Source: Acrocarpospora phusangensis
GTDB lineage: Bacteria > Actinomycetota > Actinomycetes > Streptosporangiales > Streptosporangiaceae
Length of the DNA: 39,587 nt
Assembly: GCF_016862995.1 (NCBI RefSeq)
Contig: NZ_BOOA01000073.1
Coordinates: 1-39,587, forward strand
Direction: 5' to 3'
Shown here: positions 8,527 to 16,858 of the stretch, piece by piece
How the letters are laid out: the number at the start of each line of letters is the position of its first letter
Numbering within the stretch: position 1 is the stretch's first letter
Made by a program: the position numbers and the translations under genes
The notes under the pieces: model-generated
The model's database searches: none
What the model was told of the DNA's origin: nothing
What the model saw: only the letters and a program-made list of their open reading frames with translations

Positions 8527-8748
8527 TCATCCGCCCGCGGCGTCCTCGGCCTCCCAGCGCAGCAGGTCGCCCGGCTGGCACTTGAGCACCTCGCAGAGCG
8601 CGGCGAGCGTCGCGAAGCGCACCGCCTTGGCGCGTCCGTTCTTGAGTACCGCCAGATTGGCGGGCGTGATCCCCACGCGGTCCGCGAGCTCGCCCACAGA
8701 CATTTTCCGCCTGGCAAGCATCACATCGATGTCGACGGTGATCGGCAT
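8527..8748 (-). CDS. Xre/Cro-type small HTH regulator
   Basis: 73 aa: MPITVDIDVMLARRKMSVGE, LADRVGITPANLAVLKNGRA, then FATLAALCEVLKCQPGDLL. This is the short Cro/C1-type HTH family (YozG-like) that pairs with DUF2975 membrane proteins. Its ATG overlaps the DUF2975 stop (ATGA), so the two are co-translated from a promoter near 9270. It is likely to autoregulate the pair through the inverted repeat at 9268-9288. Confidence 0.9.
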   Translation of the reverse strand: MPITVDIDVMLARRKMSVGELADRVGITPANLAVLKNGRAKAVRFATLAALCEVLKCQPGDLLRWEAEDAAGG

Positions 8749-9239
8749 CAGATCACCTCGTCCAACTCGGCCTGCATCTGTGCCGCTTCGACGTCGCGCG
8801 CGACGGCCTGGGCGAGCAGCATCCGCAGCACGAGCACGATGAGCGCGACCCCCAGGATGGCCACGCCAATCCCGCCCATGATGACGGTGACGCCCGGGTC
8901 GTCCCGCTGGCCCGGCGCATTGATGACCGTGACCGCGAACCACACGAGGGCAGCCGCCACGATCGCGCCGATCACGCCGTCCACGTACCGGAAGGCGGCG
9001 TCGGAGAACACGGTTCCGCGTCGCACCATTGTCACCAGCCGCCATACGCAGACTAGGGCGACCTGGACTGACACCATGCCCACGATCGTGATCACGCGCA
9101 GCGGGGTCAGCGGGAGCGACCCGTCCTCCGGGTCGCTCCCGCTGACCAACGCCCACACCATCAATGCCTGTACGAACACAGTGCCGGCAAGCACCACCAC
9201 GAGCACGGCGCGCAGCGCATGCACGGTCAGCTTTCCCAT
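8748..9239 (-). CDS. DUF2975 membrane protein
   Basis: 163 aa with four hydrophobic spans: ALRAVLVVVLAGTVFVQALM, ITIVGMVSVQVALVCVW, GVIGAIVAAALVWFAVTVI and GGIGVAILGVALIVLVL. This matches the DUF2975 family, usually paired with a small Xre regulator as here. The start at 9239 was preferred to ATG 9245 because TGGAGGA (9246-9252) is then well spaced. The function of the family is unknown. Confidence 0.88.
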   Translation of the reverse strand: MGKLTVHALRAVLVVVLAGTVFVQALMVWALVSGSDPEDGSLPLTPLRVITIVGMVSVQVALVCVWRLVTMVRRGTVFSDAAFRYVDGVIGAIVAAALVWFAVTVINAPGQRDDPGVTVIMGGIGVAILGVALIVLVLRMLLAQAVARDVEAAQMQAELDEVI

Positions 9240-9267
9240 TGACATCCTCCATCGATTTACGATGGGA

Positions 9268-9288
9268 ATCTATCGAACATCGATAGAT
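9268..9288. promoter_or_regulatory. Operator-like inverted repeat upstream of DUF2975-HTH
   Basis: ATCTATCG (9268-9275) and CGATAGAT (9281-9288) form a perfect 8-bp inverted repeat with a 5-base centre, about 30 bp upstream of the start. A further ATCGAT lies at 9251. It is a natural candidate site for the Xre-type regulator of the same operon. Confidence 0.55.
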
Positions 9289-9429
9289 GAAGCAAAGGCT
9301 TGGGACGGAGGGTGGGGGGCGGTTCCACACCGTGGCGAGAGGCCGCTGCCCCCTCCCATGGCATGGCGTTCGCGCGGACCGTCTTGATCTTGTCGAAGTC
9401 GGGCTCGTTTGAGTACAACTCGGACGCCA

Positions 9430-9722
9430 CCCGACTATGCCGAAGCCCTGGCCTTCCCTGAGCTTGTTCCGCCTTGGCGGACGCTGTGGTCCTGCCCCGG
9501 GTTTCCGATCCGTGATGCCCGCCGCCGACACGCGGTCACCGACTTCCGGCCGCAGCCGCGTATGGTGCCGGTTTCCCCGCTACCCAAGCAATGACGAGAT
9601 CCGGCGCGATCTCGATGGCAAGGACCTGGCCTGCTGGTGTCCGCTCCCCGAGCCGGGAGAGATCGACTGGTGCCATGCACGAGTCCTGCTGGAGATCGCG
9701 AACGGAGACGACGGCGTCAAAC
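9430..9722 (+). pseudogene. DUF4326 protein remnant
   Basis: The C-terminal half is clear: EIRRDLDGKDLACWCPLPEP, then DWCHARVLLEIANG, which matches the DUF4326 signature (LRGKDLACWCP...CHADVLLEIAN). The upstream part does not give the family N-terminus in one frame, so the gene is broken or partly replaced. DUF4326 is found in phages and actinomycetes; its function is unknown. Confidence 0.65.
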
Positions 9723-9779
9723 CCCATCTCGGCAGAAGCCGCACAAGCCGCAGTCCACGCGCTCGCAATCACCCAACTG

Positions 9780-10100
9780 TCACGCGCCAGGAGCCCGGTA
9801 TGCCACCTCCATCCGCGTGGCATCGTCGATCTCCTCTGGCGTCAGCAGGACAGCCGTCTTCGTTCGTACCGTCCCAGACGCCGATATTGTGAGACCCACA
9901 GCGGCCGAAGCCGCATTGTTCGGCAGGTCGACGATCACATACGTGTCTGTCTCACCGAACGCGAAATACATCTGCTCGACCCGCCCGCCGACGCTTTCCG
10001 CCATGCGTTCCACCGCTTGCCGGCGTCCGGTGCCACCATCTTGCAACACTCCTTTGAGGCCATCTGCGGTGTAGGTCGCCTGAATCAGGTACTTGGGCAT
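9780..10100 (-). CDS. GYD domain protein
   Basis: 106 aa: MPKYLIQATYTADGLKGVLQ, RRQAVERMAESVGGRVEQMY, FAFGETDTYVIVDLPN, and a C-terminal LLTPEEIDDAT. This matches the GYD domain family (ferredoxin-like fold, function unclear). ATG 10100 has AGAGGGA upstream. Complete and intact. It is convergent with the DUF4326 remnant. Confidence 0.88.
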   Translation of the reverse strand: MPKYLIQATYTADGLKGVLQDGGTGRRQAVERMAESVGGRVEQMYFAFGETDTYVIVDLPNNAASAAVGLTISASGTVRTKTAVLLTPEEIDDATRMEVAYRAPGA

Positions 10101-10435
10101 GGTCGAGTCCCTCTTCTCGTGCCGCCACCCTGCGCCGGGGCGGCAATTGCAGTCATGGGGTCGAAGTTCTCGACTTAGGGTGACGGTAATCCCACCCCCT
10201 GTACTGGTTTCCCCTGTCGCAGTCTGATTCTTCTGTTCCGCGTCGGGTCCGACTGCATAGTCGCCGATGGACACGATGGCTGCGTTCAGGGTGTCGGTTC
10301 CGCTGGCGTGGATGGTCGTGCGTGTGCCGTTTGCCGCGCTGTAGAGCGAGCCCAGAGGCGGGAGGTCGATCACGCCCAGGATGGCCGGGTGCCGTCGATG
10401 ATGCTCAGGGAGATTTCCGACGAGTGGGATGCCGT
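10101..10435 (-). other. Open minus-strand frame upstream of the GYD gene, unassigned
   Basis: The minus frame in phase with the GYD gene stays open to 10373 (MIDLPPLGSLYSAANGTRTT at its start) but shows no family resemblance. It is either a leader region or relic coding. No terminator or promoter could be placed with confidence. Confidence 0.3.
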
Positions 10436-10631
10436 ATCCATCGGATGACCTGGGCTCACATGCCTGGAGCGGGTGACGGGAATCGAACCCGCGCTTTCAG
10501 CTTGGGAATCGGATCTTGATCTTGGCGTCCTGAGCTGGGAAGACGGGGGTGCAGGTCTGGACTGGTCGAGTGACCGTGAGTCCCCCGTGAGTCCCTTGGT
10601 TACTCTTCTAACGGGCACGCAACGGGCATGC
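10436..10631. repeat. tRNA-Gly att copy B with variant arm repeats
   Basis: The core at 10465-10508 has one mismatch to the tRNA. Only half of the hairpin remains (CATCGGATGACCTGGGC). The second core-like motif CTGAGCTGGGAA follows. The right arm differs from the other copies: ACGGGCACGCA at 10611-10621 and ACGGGCATGCG at 10622-10632, still an 11-bp period but ACGGGCA instead of CTGGCACG. Confidence 0.85.
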
Positions 10632-10666
10632 GAGGGGACGGGGGAGCTCCTGCTTGCTCGGCGTGC

Positions 10667-11404
10667 TCAGGGTACATTTTCGGCTCTTTCGGACGCCGAC
10701 TCGCTTTCCTGGCTTCTCAACCACGCCTGCCATTGGCTCGGTTTGGGCTTGGACGCCTCAGGGTGATCCAGCAACCACAGGAGGTACCGGGCCCGTAAGC
10801 GGAAACCCTCATCAGGCTCATCGGCGATCTCAAGAAGGAGGCGACGCAACCGTGAGCCGCCGACCGCCCTGGCCAGTACGGCATATCCCACATCTTCACA
10901 ACGGTGCTCACGCCGTACGGCAAGAAGAATCAAGTCAACCAGTTGATCGATCACCGCCGTTGCAAGATGCGGCACAGCCCTGGCCAGATCATCCAACTTA
11001 CCGTGTTTCGTCCCCCAACCCTTGGCGGAGGCCATCCACTCGTCTGGATATCGAGCTTCCCACTCCAGATAGAGCAGGACATACTTCAGTCCGGCCCAAT
11101 CGGCGTAGGACTCAGCGGGAATGAACTCCCACAAAGCATCCGGCAGGGTTCTTCGTCGCTCTGCAATGTATCGGTCTCCAGCCTGATCAGCGGCCGACAA
11201 CCCCTCAGCTCGCCAGACCTCATTGAGGGCGTACAACGCCTCACTACGGCGCTCTTGAGTAACCCTCAGCCGGCCGCGCGCCCGCTCACGCCGAACGGGA
11301 TCCTCCGAGATCAACTCGAACGTCCACCCCAAACACCGATCCCACTCCGCAGCGGATTCCATGATCTGATTATCTGAGCCATAGGCGGGTTGGACTACCT
11401 TCAT
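10667..11404 (-). CDS. Uncharacterised helical protein
   Basis: 245 aa, predicted mainly helical, no signal peptide. Segments such as WDRCLGWTFELISEDPVRRE, LPDALWEFIPAESYADWAGL and LRRLLLEIADEPDEGFRLRA with LLWLLDHPEAS resemble HEAT-like repeats; no family could be named. ATG 11404 lies only 15 bp from the tRNA-derived core of copy C and lacks a clear ribosome site; ATG 11362 is an alternative. It fills its module alone, between copies B and C. Confidence 0.65.
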   Translation of the reverse strand: MKVVQPAYGSDNQIMESAAEWDRCLGWTFELISEDPVRRERARGRLRVTQERRSEALYALNEVWRAEGLSAADQAGDRYIAERRRTLPDALWEFIPAESYADWAGLKYVLLYLEWEARYPDEWMASAKGWGTKHGKLDDLARAVPHLATAVIDQLVDLILLAVRREHRCEDVGYAVLARAVGGSRLRRLLLEIADEPDEGFRLRARYLLWLLDHPEASKPKPSQWQAWLRSQESESASERAENVP

Positions 11405-11417
11405 CGGAAACTCTTTG

Positions 11418-11490
11418 TTGAGCGGGTGACGGGATTCGAACCCGCCCTGTTCGCTTGGGAATCGGATACCGATCTTCTATGAGCAGCCCC
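11418..11490. repeat. tRNA-Gly att copy C, without hairpin
   Basis: The core at about 11419-11462 has roughly five mismatches. The right flank TCGGATACCGATCTTCTATG and onward is nearly the same as in copy 0. There is no hairpin on the left, which makes it unlike most other copies. Confidence 0.8.
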
Positions 11491-11536
11491 TTGGGTGACC
11501 GCCCCGGAGCCGAGAGTTCCGCCGGAGGCATGGCTC

Positions 11537-11869
11537 CTAGACAAGCCTGTCAGGCTGTGTCAGCCAGGCGTGGATCAGCTCGACGGCGAGCCAGTGACGA
11601 CGAAGCTGTGCCATCTGTAGTGGCGTTCCGTGCTGGTCGGATGCGGCCAAGGGGTTGGCACCACGGGCAAGAAGGAACGCCGTCACATCTACATGTAAGG
11701 GCGCACCGGTCTGATGGTGTCCGTCGATCTCCACGTCGACGGGGTGATGAAGCAGGGACCAGCCCTGTATCTCGGCGTCCTGAACGTCATGGCCCGTATC
11801 GAGGAGGTCGCGAAGCGTTGGTAAATCCTCAAGTTCGACCGCGTTATAGGCCGACACGGTGCCTGCCAA
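11537..11869 (-). CDS. Small ankyrin-repeat protein, copy 2
   Basis: 110 aa, close to copy 1 over residues from VELEDLPTLRDLLDTGHDVQ to the end (WLTQPDRLV). The N-terminus differs: copy 1 begins MEWSPAHNT, here the frame starts with a TTG giving AGTVSAYNA. The original start was therefore lost or replaced at a junction near 11862. It may still be expressed from TTG 11869 but is less certain than copy 1. Confidence 0.7.
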   Translation of the reverse strand: MAGTVSAYNAVELEDLPTLRDLLDTGHDVQDAEIQGWSLLHHPVDVEIDGHHQTGAPLHVDVTAFLLARGANPLAASDQHGTPLQMAQLRRHWLAVELIHAWLTQPDRLV

Positions 11870-12089
11870 CAGCTCCAGCCCACGACATCTAGATGGAGAT
11901 TCGAAACTGCAATTCCAGGTTCGGCGGCTCCACGCTGAATTTCAAGCTTCAGGATGTCGGCACGGCCCAGTATTTCTGGCACAGCTCCCTCGCCATGGCT
12001 ACCGGAAGTGGATCAAGGTAACCGGGCTCTACGGCAGTTACAAGCTGCGGCTTGCCGGCGAACCGGGACGGTTCGGCAACCTCACCAAT
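11870..12089. other. Junk-like gap between ankyrin copy 2 and an IS relic
   Basis: A short plus frame (MEIRNCNSRFGGSTLNFKLQ and on, 11892-12021) has no known family. This may be more of the insertion sequence or scrambled DNA. Confidence 0.35.
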
Positions 12090-12227
12090 TCGGCCTCCGG
12101 CTATCGCGCTCCTGCACTGGTTCCGCCGCCTGCGCATCCGCTGGGAGGTCCGCAACGACATCCACGAAGTTTTCATGACCCTAGCCGCCGCAATCATCTG
12201 CTGGCGACGGCTCATGAGAAGCCGATA
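12090..12227 (+). mobile_element. IS5-family transposase C-terminal remnant
   Basis: The plus strand reads LHWFRRLRIRWEVRND, IHEVFMTLAAAIICWRRL and stops at 12227. This is the typical C-terminus of IS5-group DDE transposases in actinomycetes. The rest of the element and its inverted repeats are not present. It overlaps the 3' end of the convergent DinB gene by 47 bp, so an insertion and deletion event probably rewrote the end of that gene. Confidence 0.65.
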
Positions 12228-12720
12228 AGAGGTCAGCGATCGGACCAACCGCCGAAAGGTCTCCAACGGCGTTGGCGTAGTAAGCCGAGTCGGCCAGGTG
12301 GAATGCGATCTGCCGGAATGTCCAGCCCTCACCGGGTGACCGGTCGAGCTGGTCTGGAGTGAGCGCGGTCAGCCGATCGGCCCATATCCGACCAAGCCGG
12401 GTGAGTCGGCTCCTGGCTTCGTCCAGGTCTTGGTCAGTGAACGCCGCCAGATCGGCGGACGTCGTGCTCGCTGACGCGTGCCAGCGATCAAGGATCGTGG
12501 GATTGCCGGCCAGCCGTGCCTCCACCTCGGCGAGGTGATCGATGAGGTGATCGGTGACTCGGCGGATCGCCTTGTGAGGGGTGTAAACCCGCTCATCGGC
12601 GCGCACCGGGCGACCGTCCCACACCGTCCAGGTCGCCGCCAGGTCGAGTACGCGATCGATCATCGACGTCACGACCAGCGCCGGTTCGCGATCATCAGTG
12701 GTCGGAACCTCGTCGGACAT
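12181..12720 (-). CDS. DinB / mycothiol-dependent maleylpyruvate isomerase-like protein
   Basis: 179 aa. Starts MSDEVPTTDDREPALVVTSM with GGAGGG upstream. Features of the DinB four-helix fold: an early VTDHLIDHLAEVEARL and a later GEGWTFRQIAFHLADSAYYA with the metal-ligand type histidine in AFHLAD. DinB-fold enzymes commonly use mycothiol in actinomycetes. The last residues (SASHEPSPADDCGG) are read from the IS remnant, so the native C-terminus may be missing. Confidence 0.75.
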   Translation of the reverse strand: MSDEVPTTDDREPALVVTSMIDRVLDLAATWTVWDGRPVRADERVYTPHKAIRRVTDHLIDHLAEVEARLAGNPTILDRWHASASTTSADLAAFTDQDLDEARSRLTRLGRIWADRLTALTPDQLDRSPGEGWTFRQIAFHLADSAYYANAVGDLSAVGPIADLLSASHEPSPADDCGG

Positions 12721-12880
12721 CCACGCCCTCCAGCTCAATGCGTTCACGACCAGACAGGGCACACTCACCCCACCCAACCAGGCAGAGATCGACAACGACC
12801 CCGGAACGCAACTTAGCCTTCAGACACCTCGATGGCCATCGAAGCATGGATGCACGGCCGGTCAAGATCCATGGGACCTC

Positions 12881-13130
12881 TAATTGCACAGAAGATCGAA
12901 AAGGCTCCAGAAACAATCAAGGCCCAGGTCCGGAAACCATCCGTGACCTGGGTCTTCTAGGGTGGAGCGGGTGACGGGAATCGAACCCGCACTGTCAGCT
13001 TGGGAATCGGCTACTGATCTTGCCGTAGTGAACTGGGAAATAGGGTGCAGGTCAGGGCGGTCCAAGTGACCGTGAGGCCCTGTGAGAGACCGAGGTTCCC
13101 CGCCTGTTCTGGCACGCATCTGGCACGGAA
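12881..13130. repeat. tRNA-Gly att copy D, full composite unit
   Basis: Left: TAATTGCACAGAAG at 12881. Hairpin: GCCCAGGT (12922-12929) with ACCTGGGT (12946-12953). Core 12963-13006, one mismatch to the tRNA. Then a weaker second core-like motif (GTGAACTGGGAA). Right arm: CTGGCACGCAT (13109-13119) and CTGGCACGGAA (13120-13130). Confidence 0.9.
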
Positions 13131-13233
13131 AGCGCTCCTCGCCCGCCGATCAGCAGTAGGAACTTATCCTGGGCTGTCGACAGGGCTGTGGTCACAGTCA
13201 TGATCGACGCGTACGACTCTTCCAGGAGTGCCT

Positions 13234-15216
13234 GTGATCATCGAGGATCTGTCCGAGCCGGAACTCGCCCTCTGGGAGGCGTTTCCCGCAGCGCGTCCTG
13301 TGGATCTTCCCGGCACCCCCGTTCGGGCTGCGATCATCGCCAGGATGTTGCTCGGCGCCCGGGAACGCCTTGCAGGGCAGACGCCCGGTATGCACCTGTC
13401 CGGCGCCCGGATCGTGGGCCGATTGGACCTGTCGTACGCCGAGGTACAACACCCTCTGATCTTGACCAAGTGCGAGTTCGAGGAAACGCCGGTCTTCACC
13501 GGAGCCCGCACCGGCCTGGTGGACCTCACGGCCTCCCGGGCACCCGGACTGCAGGCCGTAGACGCTGTGATCGGCGGGGCATTGCGCCTGGAAGGCTGCG
13601 AGCTGGCCGGCCCGATCCAGCTCGCCGGGGCCCACGTGTCCGGGACACTGAATCTCAGCGGCGCAGCGATCCACGCACTTCAGGCCGTCCATGCCGACGG
13701 CCTGATTGTCGACCGTGATCTTCTGTGCGCGAACGCCGTCATCGACGGTGAGTTACGCGTTGTCGGCGCCAGGATCGGCGGGACGATGACCCTCGATGGC
13801 GCACGGGTCGGACGGTCAGGCGGCTTCAGCCTCACCGCCGAGGGGGTCGTCATCGACGGCGGGTTGTCGTGTGCCCGCGGTTTCCGCTCCTGGGGGGAGC
13901 TGAGCGTGCAGGAGGCCCGGATAGGGCGCCGGTGCGTCTTCAGCGGAGCCCAGCTGTCCAACCCGGACGGCATCGCCCTGAACGCGGAGAGACTCAGTGT
14001 CGAGGGCGGGCTGCGCATCGATGACGGCTTCTCGACCGAAGGTGAAATCCTGCTGCGCGGAGCCCGCGTGGCTGGTTCGCTCCGTTTCGCGCAGGCGAGC
14101 CTCGCCAATCCGGGAAGACGCGCTCTGAACGCGCCGCTGATGGAGATCGGCAGCGGACTTCGGCTCACACCAGGTTTTGTGGCGAACGGAGAGGTCTTTC
14201 TGGACTCCACCCAGGTCCGCGGATCGGTCAACCTCGACGGCGGGACGTTGTCCAACCCGGGTGCGACGGCGCTTTCCCTGCGTCGGCTGGGAATCACCGG
14301 CAGGCTCAGCTGCAGCGAAGGCTTCCGTGCCGACGGCGAGATCGTGCTCATCAACGCCCGAATCGAGGGCAGCTTGGCGTTTCACGGTGCCGCCCTCAGT
14401 AATCCCGGCGGGCGGGTTCTGTCCCTGTGGGAGGTGATCGCGGGCGGGGGCATCGACTGCTGCGAAGGCTTCGCGGCCACGGGAGACGTCTCGATCAGGA
14501 ACTCCCAGATCGCCGCCACACTGTGCCTTGCGGAGACCACCATCGACGGTGACCTTCACCTTCGTGGTGTAGAAGCGGCTTCGCTGAAGATCGGGCCCCA
14601 GACGGAACTGCTGCGGGCCGTCGACCTTCGCCACAGTCGGGTCGGCGTGCTCGATGACGCTCCCAGCCGGTGGCCTGCTCACGTCCTGATGAACGGCTTC
14701 ACCTATGACAGCCTGGAGGCTCCCCTGCCTGTCCAGGAGCGACTTGACTGGCTGGCCAGGGAGGCCTACCAACCTCAACCCTATGAGCAGTTGGCCGCCG
14801 TCTACCGCCGGCAGGGCCACGATGAGGCCGCTCGGGACGTACTGCTGGCCAAACAGCGTCGCCGCCGATCGGGGCGGCGACTCGGGGCGCGGCTGTGGGG
14901 ATATGTGCAGGACTGGACCGTCGGGTACGGCTACCGACCCTTCCGCGCTGCGCTCTGGCTCGCAGCCCTTCTCCTTGTCGGCACGGTCGTTTTCACCGCC
15001 CACCTGCCACCGGCCTTCAAGCCAGGCGAGGCTCCCCCCTTCAACGCCTTCCTCTACACCCTGGACCTGCTCCTCCCGATCATCAGCTTCGGACAGGAGA
15101 GCGCCTTCGGCCCGCGCGGCGCACAACAGTGGCTCGCCGCAGCGATGATCACTGCAGGGTGGATCCTCGCAACGACCATCCTGGCAGGCCTCACCCGCGC
15201 ACTCTCCCGCCAATAA
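13234..15216 (+). CDS. Beta-helix repeat protein with C-terminal membrane anchor
   Basis: 660 aa. Residues about 50-470 are made of repeats spaced about 58 residues, each with a short hydrophobic ladder: for example GARVAGSLRFAQASLANPG, TQVRGSVNLDGGTLSNPGA and ARIEGSLAFHGAALSNPGG. This suggests a right-handed beta-helix related to pentapeptide-like folds. A helical segment follows (QERLDWLAREAYQPQPYEQL, then AVYRRQGHDEAARDVLLAKQ), then two membrane spans (FRAALWLAALLLVGTVVF and WLAAAMITAGWILATTILAG). Similar actinobacterial proteins are sometimes labelled membrane-associated oxidoreductase, a name without support here. GTG 13234 is preferred over GTG 13228 because AGGAG (13224-13228) is then well placed. 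The function is unknown. Confidence 0.8.
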   Translation: MIIEDLSEPELALWEAFPAARPVDLPGTPVRAAIIARMLLGARERLAGQTPGMHLSGARIVGRLDLSYAEVQHPLILTKCEFEETPVFTGARTGLVDLTASRAPGLQAVDAVIGGALRLEGCELAGPIQLAGAHVSGTLNLSGAAIHALQAVHADGLIVDRDLLCANAVIDGELRVVGARIGGTMTLDGARVGRSGGFSLTAEGVVIDGGLSCARGFRSWGELSVQEARIGRRCVFSGAQLSNPDGIALNAERLSVEGGLRIDDGFSTEGEILLRGARVAGSLRFAQASLANPGRRALNAPLMEIGSGLRLTPGFVANGEVFLDSTQVRGSVNLDGGTLSNPGATALSLRRLGITGRLSCSEGFRADGEIVLINARIEGSLAFHGAALSNPGGRVLSLWEVIAGGGIDCCEGFAATGDVSIRNSQIAATLCLAETTIDGDLHLRGVEAASLKIGPQTELLRAVDLRHSRVGVLDDAPSRWPAHVLMNGFTYDSLEAPLPVQERLDWLAREAYQPQPYEQLAAVYRRQGHDEAARDVLLAKQRRRRSGRRLGARLWGYVQDWTVGYGYRPFRAALWLAALLLVGTVVFTAHLPPAFKPGEAPPFNAFLYTLDLLLPIISFGQESAFGPRGAQQWLAAAMITAGWILATTILAGLTRALSRQ

Positions 15217-15501
15217 CGCGACCAGAAGCGGCCACCTTGACGCCCTCTAAGCAGCCACTGACAGGGTGATCACCTAGGAGCTGGGGCCGCGGTCAGCAGA
15301 GCACCCTCGTCTCTGTCGTCACCCAGAGTTACTTTGCCCCGGGTGGCGTGGACCCGAGTGGGAGGCCTCCTGGCGCGCCCTGCTCTAAGGCTGCTCACCC
15401 GATATCGCCCAGCCATCGCTGAAAGCCATTGCTGACCGAACCGTGGCACCATGGCCTGGACCCTTCTGGTGTTTGCAGCCCCGCCATGCTGGGGCGAGAA
15501 G
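15217..15501. other. 285-bp gap, nothing recognised
   Basis: No frame with a family match between the membrane protein and the integrase relic. No hairpin with a T-run was seen. Confidence 0.5.
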
Positions 15502-15842
15502 GCTGAACATGACTCCCTGGTCTTCCCCGGAACCAAGGGCGGGCCGATGCGGAGAAGCGGGTTCAACCGGACGTCGGCATGGCCTGAAGCGGTTTGGTTC
15601 ATCGGCGTTCCGAATCCCCACTTTCACAATCTCCGCCATACGGGCAACATGTTCGCGGCGGAGTCCGGCGCTGGACTCAGGGACCTGATGGCCCGGATGG
15701 GTCACGACAGCATCCGTGCCGCGACCATCTATCAGCACGCCGTAGGTGGCGTCGCAAGATGATCACGGATGCCATCGACAGACACATCAAGGATCAGGAC
15801 GACGACGGCACAAGCGGGATCTTGGTCCCCGCGCGCAATGGC
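15502..15842 (+). pseudogene. Tyrosine integrase C-terminal remnant 1
   Basis: Reads AEHDSLVFPGTKGGPMRRSG, FHNLRHTGNMFAAESGAGLR and ARMGHDSIRAATIYQHAVGG, covering the HxxR box, the GH box and the tyrosine nucleophile. A frameshift near 15756 moves the rest (MITDAIDRHIKDQ) to another frame. The N-terminal arm-binding and SAM-like domains and the first catalytic arginine are absent. It is close to the longest remnant at 33490-33941 and lies just left of att copy E. Confidence 0.85.
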
Positions 15843-15865
15843 CCGACGAGATCAACAAGCCTCAT

Positions 15866-16087
15866 TAAAGATCAGAACCCAGGCTCCGAATCCATCGGAT
15901 GGCCTGGGCTTACGCTTGTGGAGCGGGTGACGGGAATCGAACCCGCGCTGTCAGCTTGGGAATCGGTTACTGATCTTGGGGCCCTGAGCTGGGAACACAG
16001 GGCGCAGGTCACGGTGAGTCGGATACCGGTGCGTCTCCGTGAATGACCGTGGTTCCCCGCCTGTTCTGGCACGGATCTGGCACGCGT
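15866..16087. repeat. tRNA-Gly att copy E, core identical to the tRNA
   Basis: Hairpin ACCCAGGCTCCGA with TCGGATGGCCTGGGC (15877-15911), same loop family as at the tRNA itself. Core 15919-15962 matches the 44-nt tRNA 3' end without mismatch. Second motif CTGAGCTGGGAA follows. Right arm: CTGGCACGGAT (16066-16076) and CTGGCACGCGT (16077-16087). Confidence 0.92.
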
Positions 16088-16201
16088 CGATCGCACTGAC
16101 TAGCACTGACTAGGAGCGTCGGGCACTACCTCGACTGGTACACGCGGTCAGGCCGCTGGTCCGGTAATCCGCGCTGCGGTGACGTGAGTAGGGTCGCGGC
16201 T

Positions 16202-16702
16202 ATGAGTCTGGAAGGTCGCTCGATAGTCGGTGACGTCTGTGCGGAATGTGGTGAGTCGCGGGATCGGCATGATCGGCAGGTCCGATTCCGTCTCCCGGAT
16301 CCGGTGCTGGGACTTGATGAGGCTGAGCGGGAGGCCCTCACGTGGAGCACTGACGACATGATGCAGGTGCAGGGCTATGGCGCGTTCATCCGCTGCCTCC
16401 TGCCGGTGTCGTTGACGGGTGGCTATCGCGTTACCTTCGCTGTGTGGTTGAGCGTGCATCCGGATGTGTTGCAGAAGGCGTATGCGACCTGGTGGGAACC
16501 GGAGTACGCGACCTTGGAACTGCCCGGGGTACTGGCCAATGCGATCCCGCCGTGGGGAGATCAAGTCATGGCGGCCCCGGCGGAGGCGGTCGTTCAGGAC
16601 CAAGGGCAACTGCCGTACATCACAGGTAGCCGGCATGCGGTCCTGTGGGATGTCCTTTGCCGGGAGTGGCCGCATACCGACGTGCTGTCCGGGCTGCCGT
16701 AG
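16202..16702 (+). CDS. DUF2199 family protein
   Basis: 166 aa. It begins with a CxxC-type motif (GDVCAECGESRDRHDRQ), followed by the family pattern around a conserved FIRCLLPVSLTGGYRVTFAV with W.S, AVWLSVHP, and a C-terminal PHTDVLSGLP. DUF2199 proteins are small cytosolic proteins of unknown function, often solitary. ATG 16202 gives the usual length; the frame is open from GTG 16184. It opens the module between copies E and F together with two other immunity-like genes. Confidence 0.8.
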   Translation: MSLEGRSIVGDVCAECGESRDRHDRQVRFRLPDPVLGLDEAEREALTWSTDDMMQVQGYGAFIRCLLPVSLTGGYRVTFAVWLSVHPDVLQKAYATWWEPEYATLELPGVLANAIPPWGDQVMAAPAEAVVQDQGQLPYITGSRHAVLWDVLCREWPHTDVLSGLP

Positions 16703-16858
16703 AGAAGGAGGAGACGGGGGAGCGGCCGAGCACGGCGCGCCGAGAATAGCCCTGAAGCCGCACTTACATCTTGCGGCGGATCACGTCCAGCGGAGTGGTG
16801 GCAGAGATCAACTTTCTCTCCTGGCCACGTTGCGGCATCCCCGCGACACGCTGTCAGC
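16703..16858. other. Gap between DUF2199 and the convergent gene
   Basis: No terminator or gene could be recognised in these 156 bp. Confidence 0.4.

Noticed and set aside
8236-9387. 383-aa plus-strand frame
   Set aside because: It runs antisense through the clear Xre and DUF2975 genes and includes the att core; a shadow frame.
13816-15213. 465-aa minus-strand frame
   Set aside because: Antisense shadow of the beta-helix membrane protein, which has clear repeats and membrane spans.
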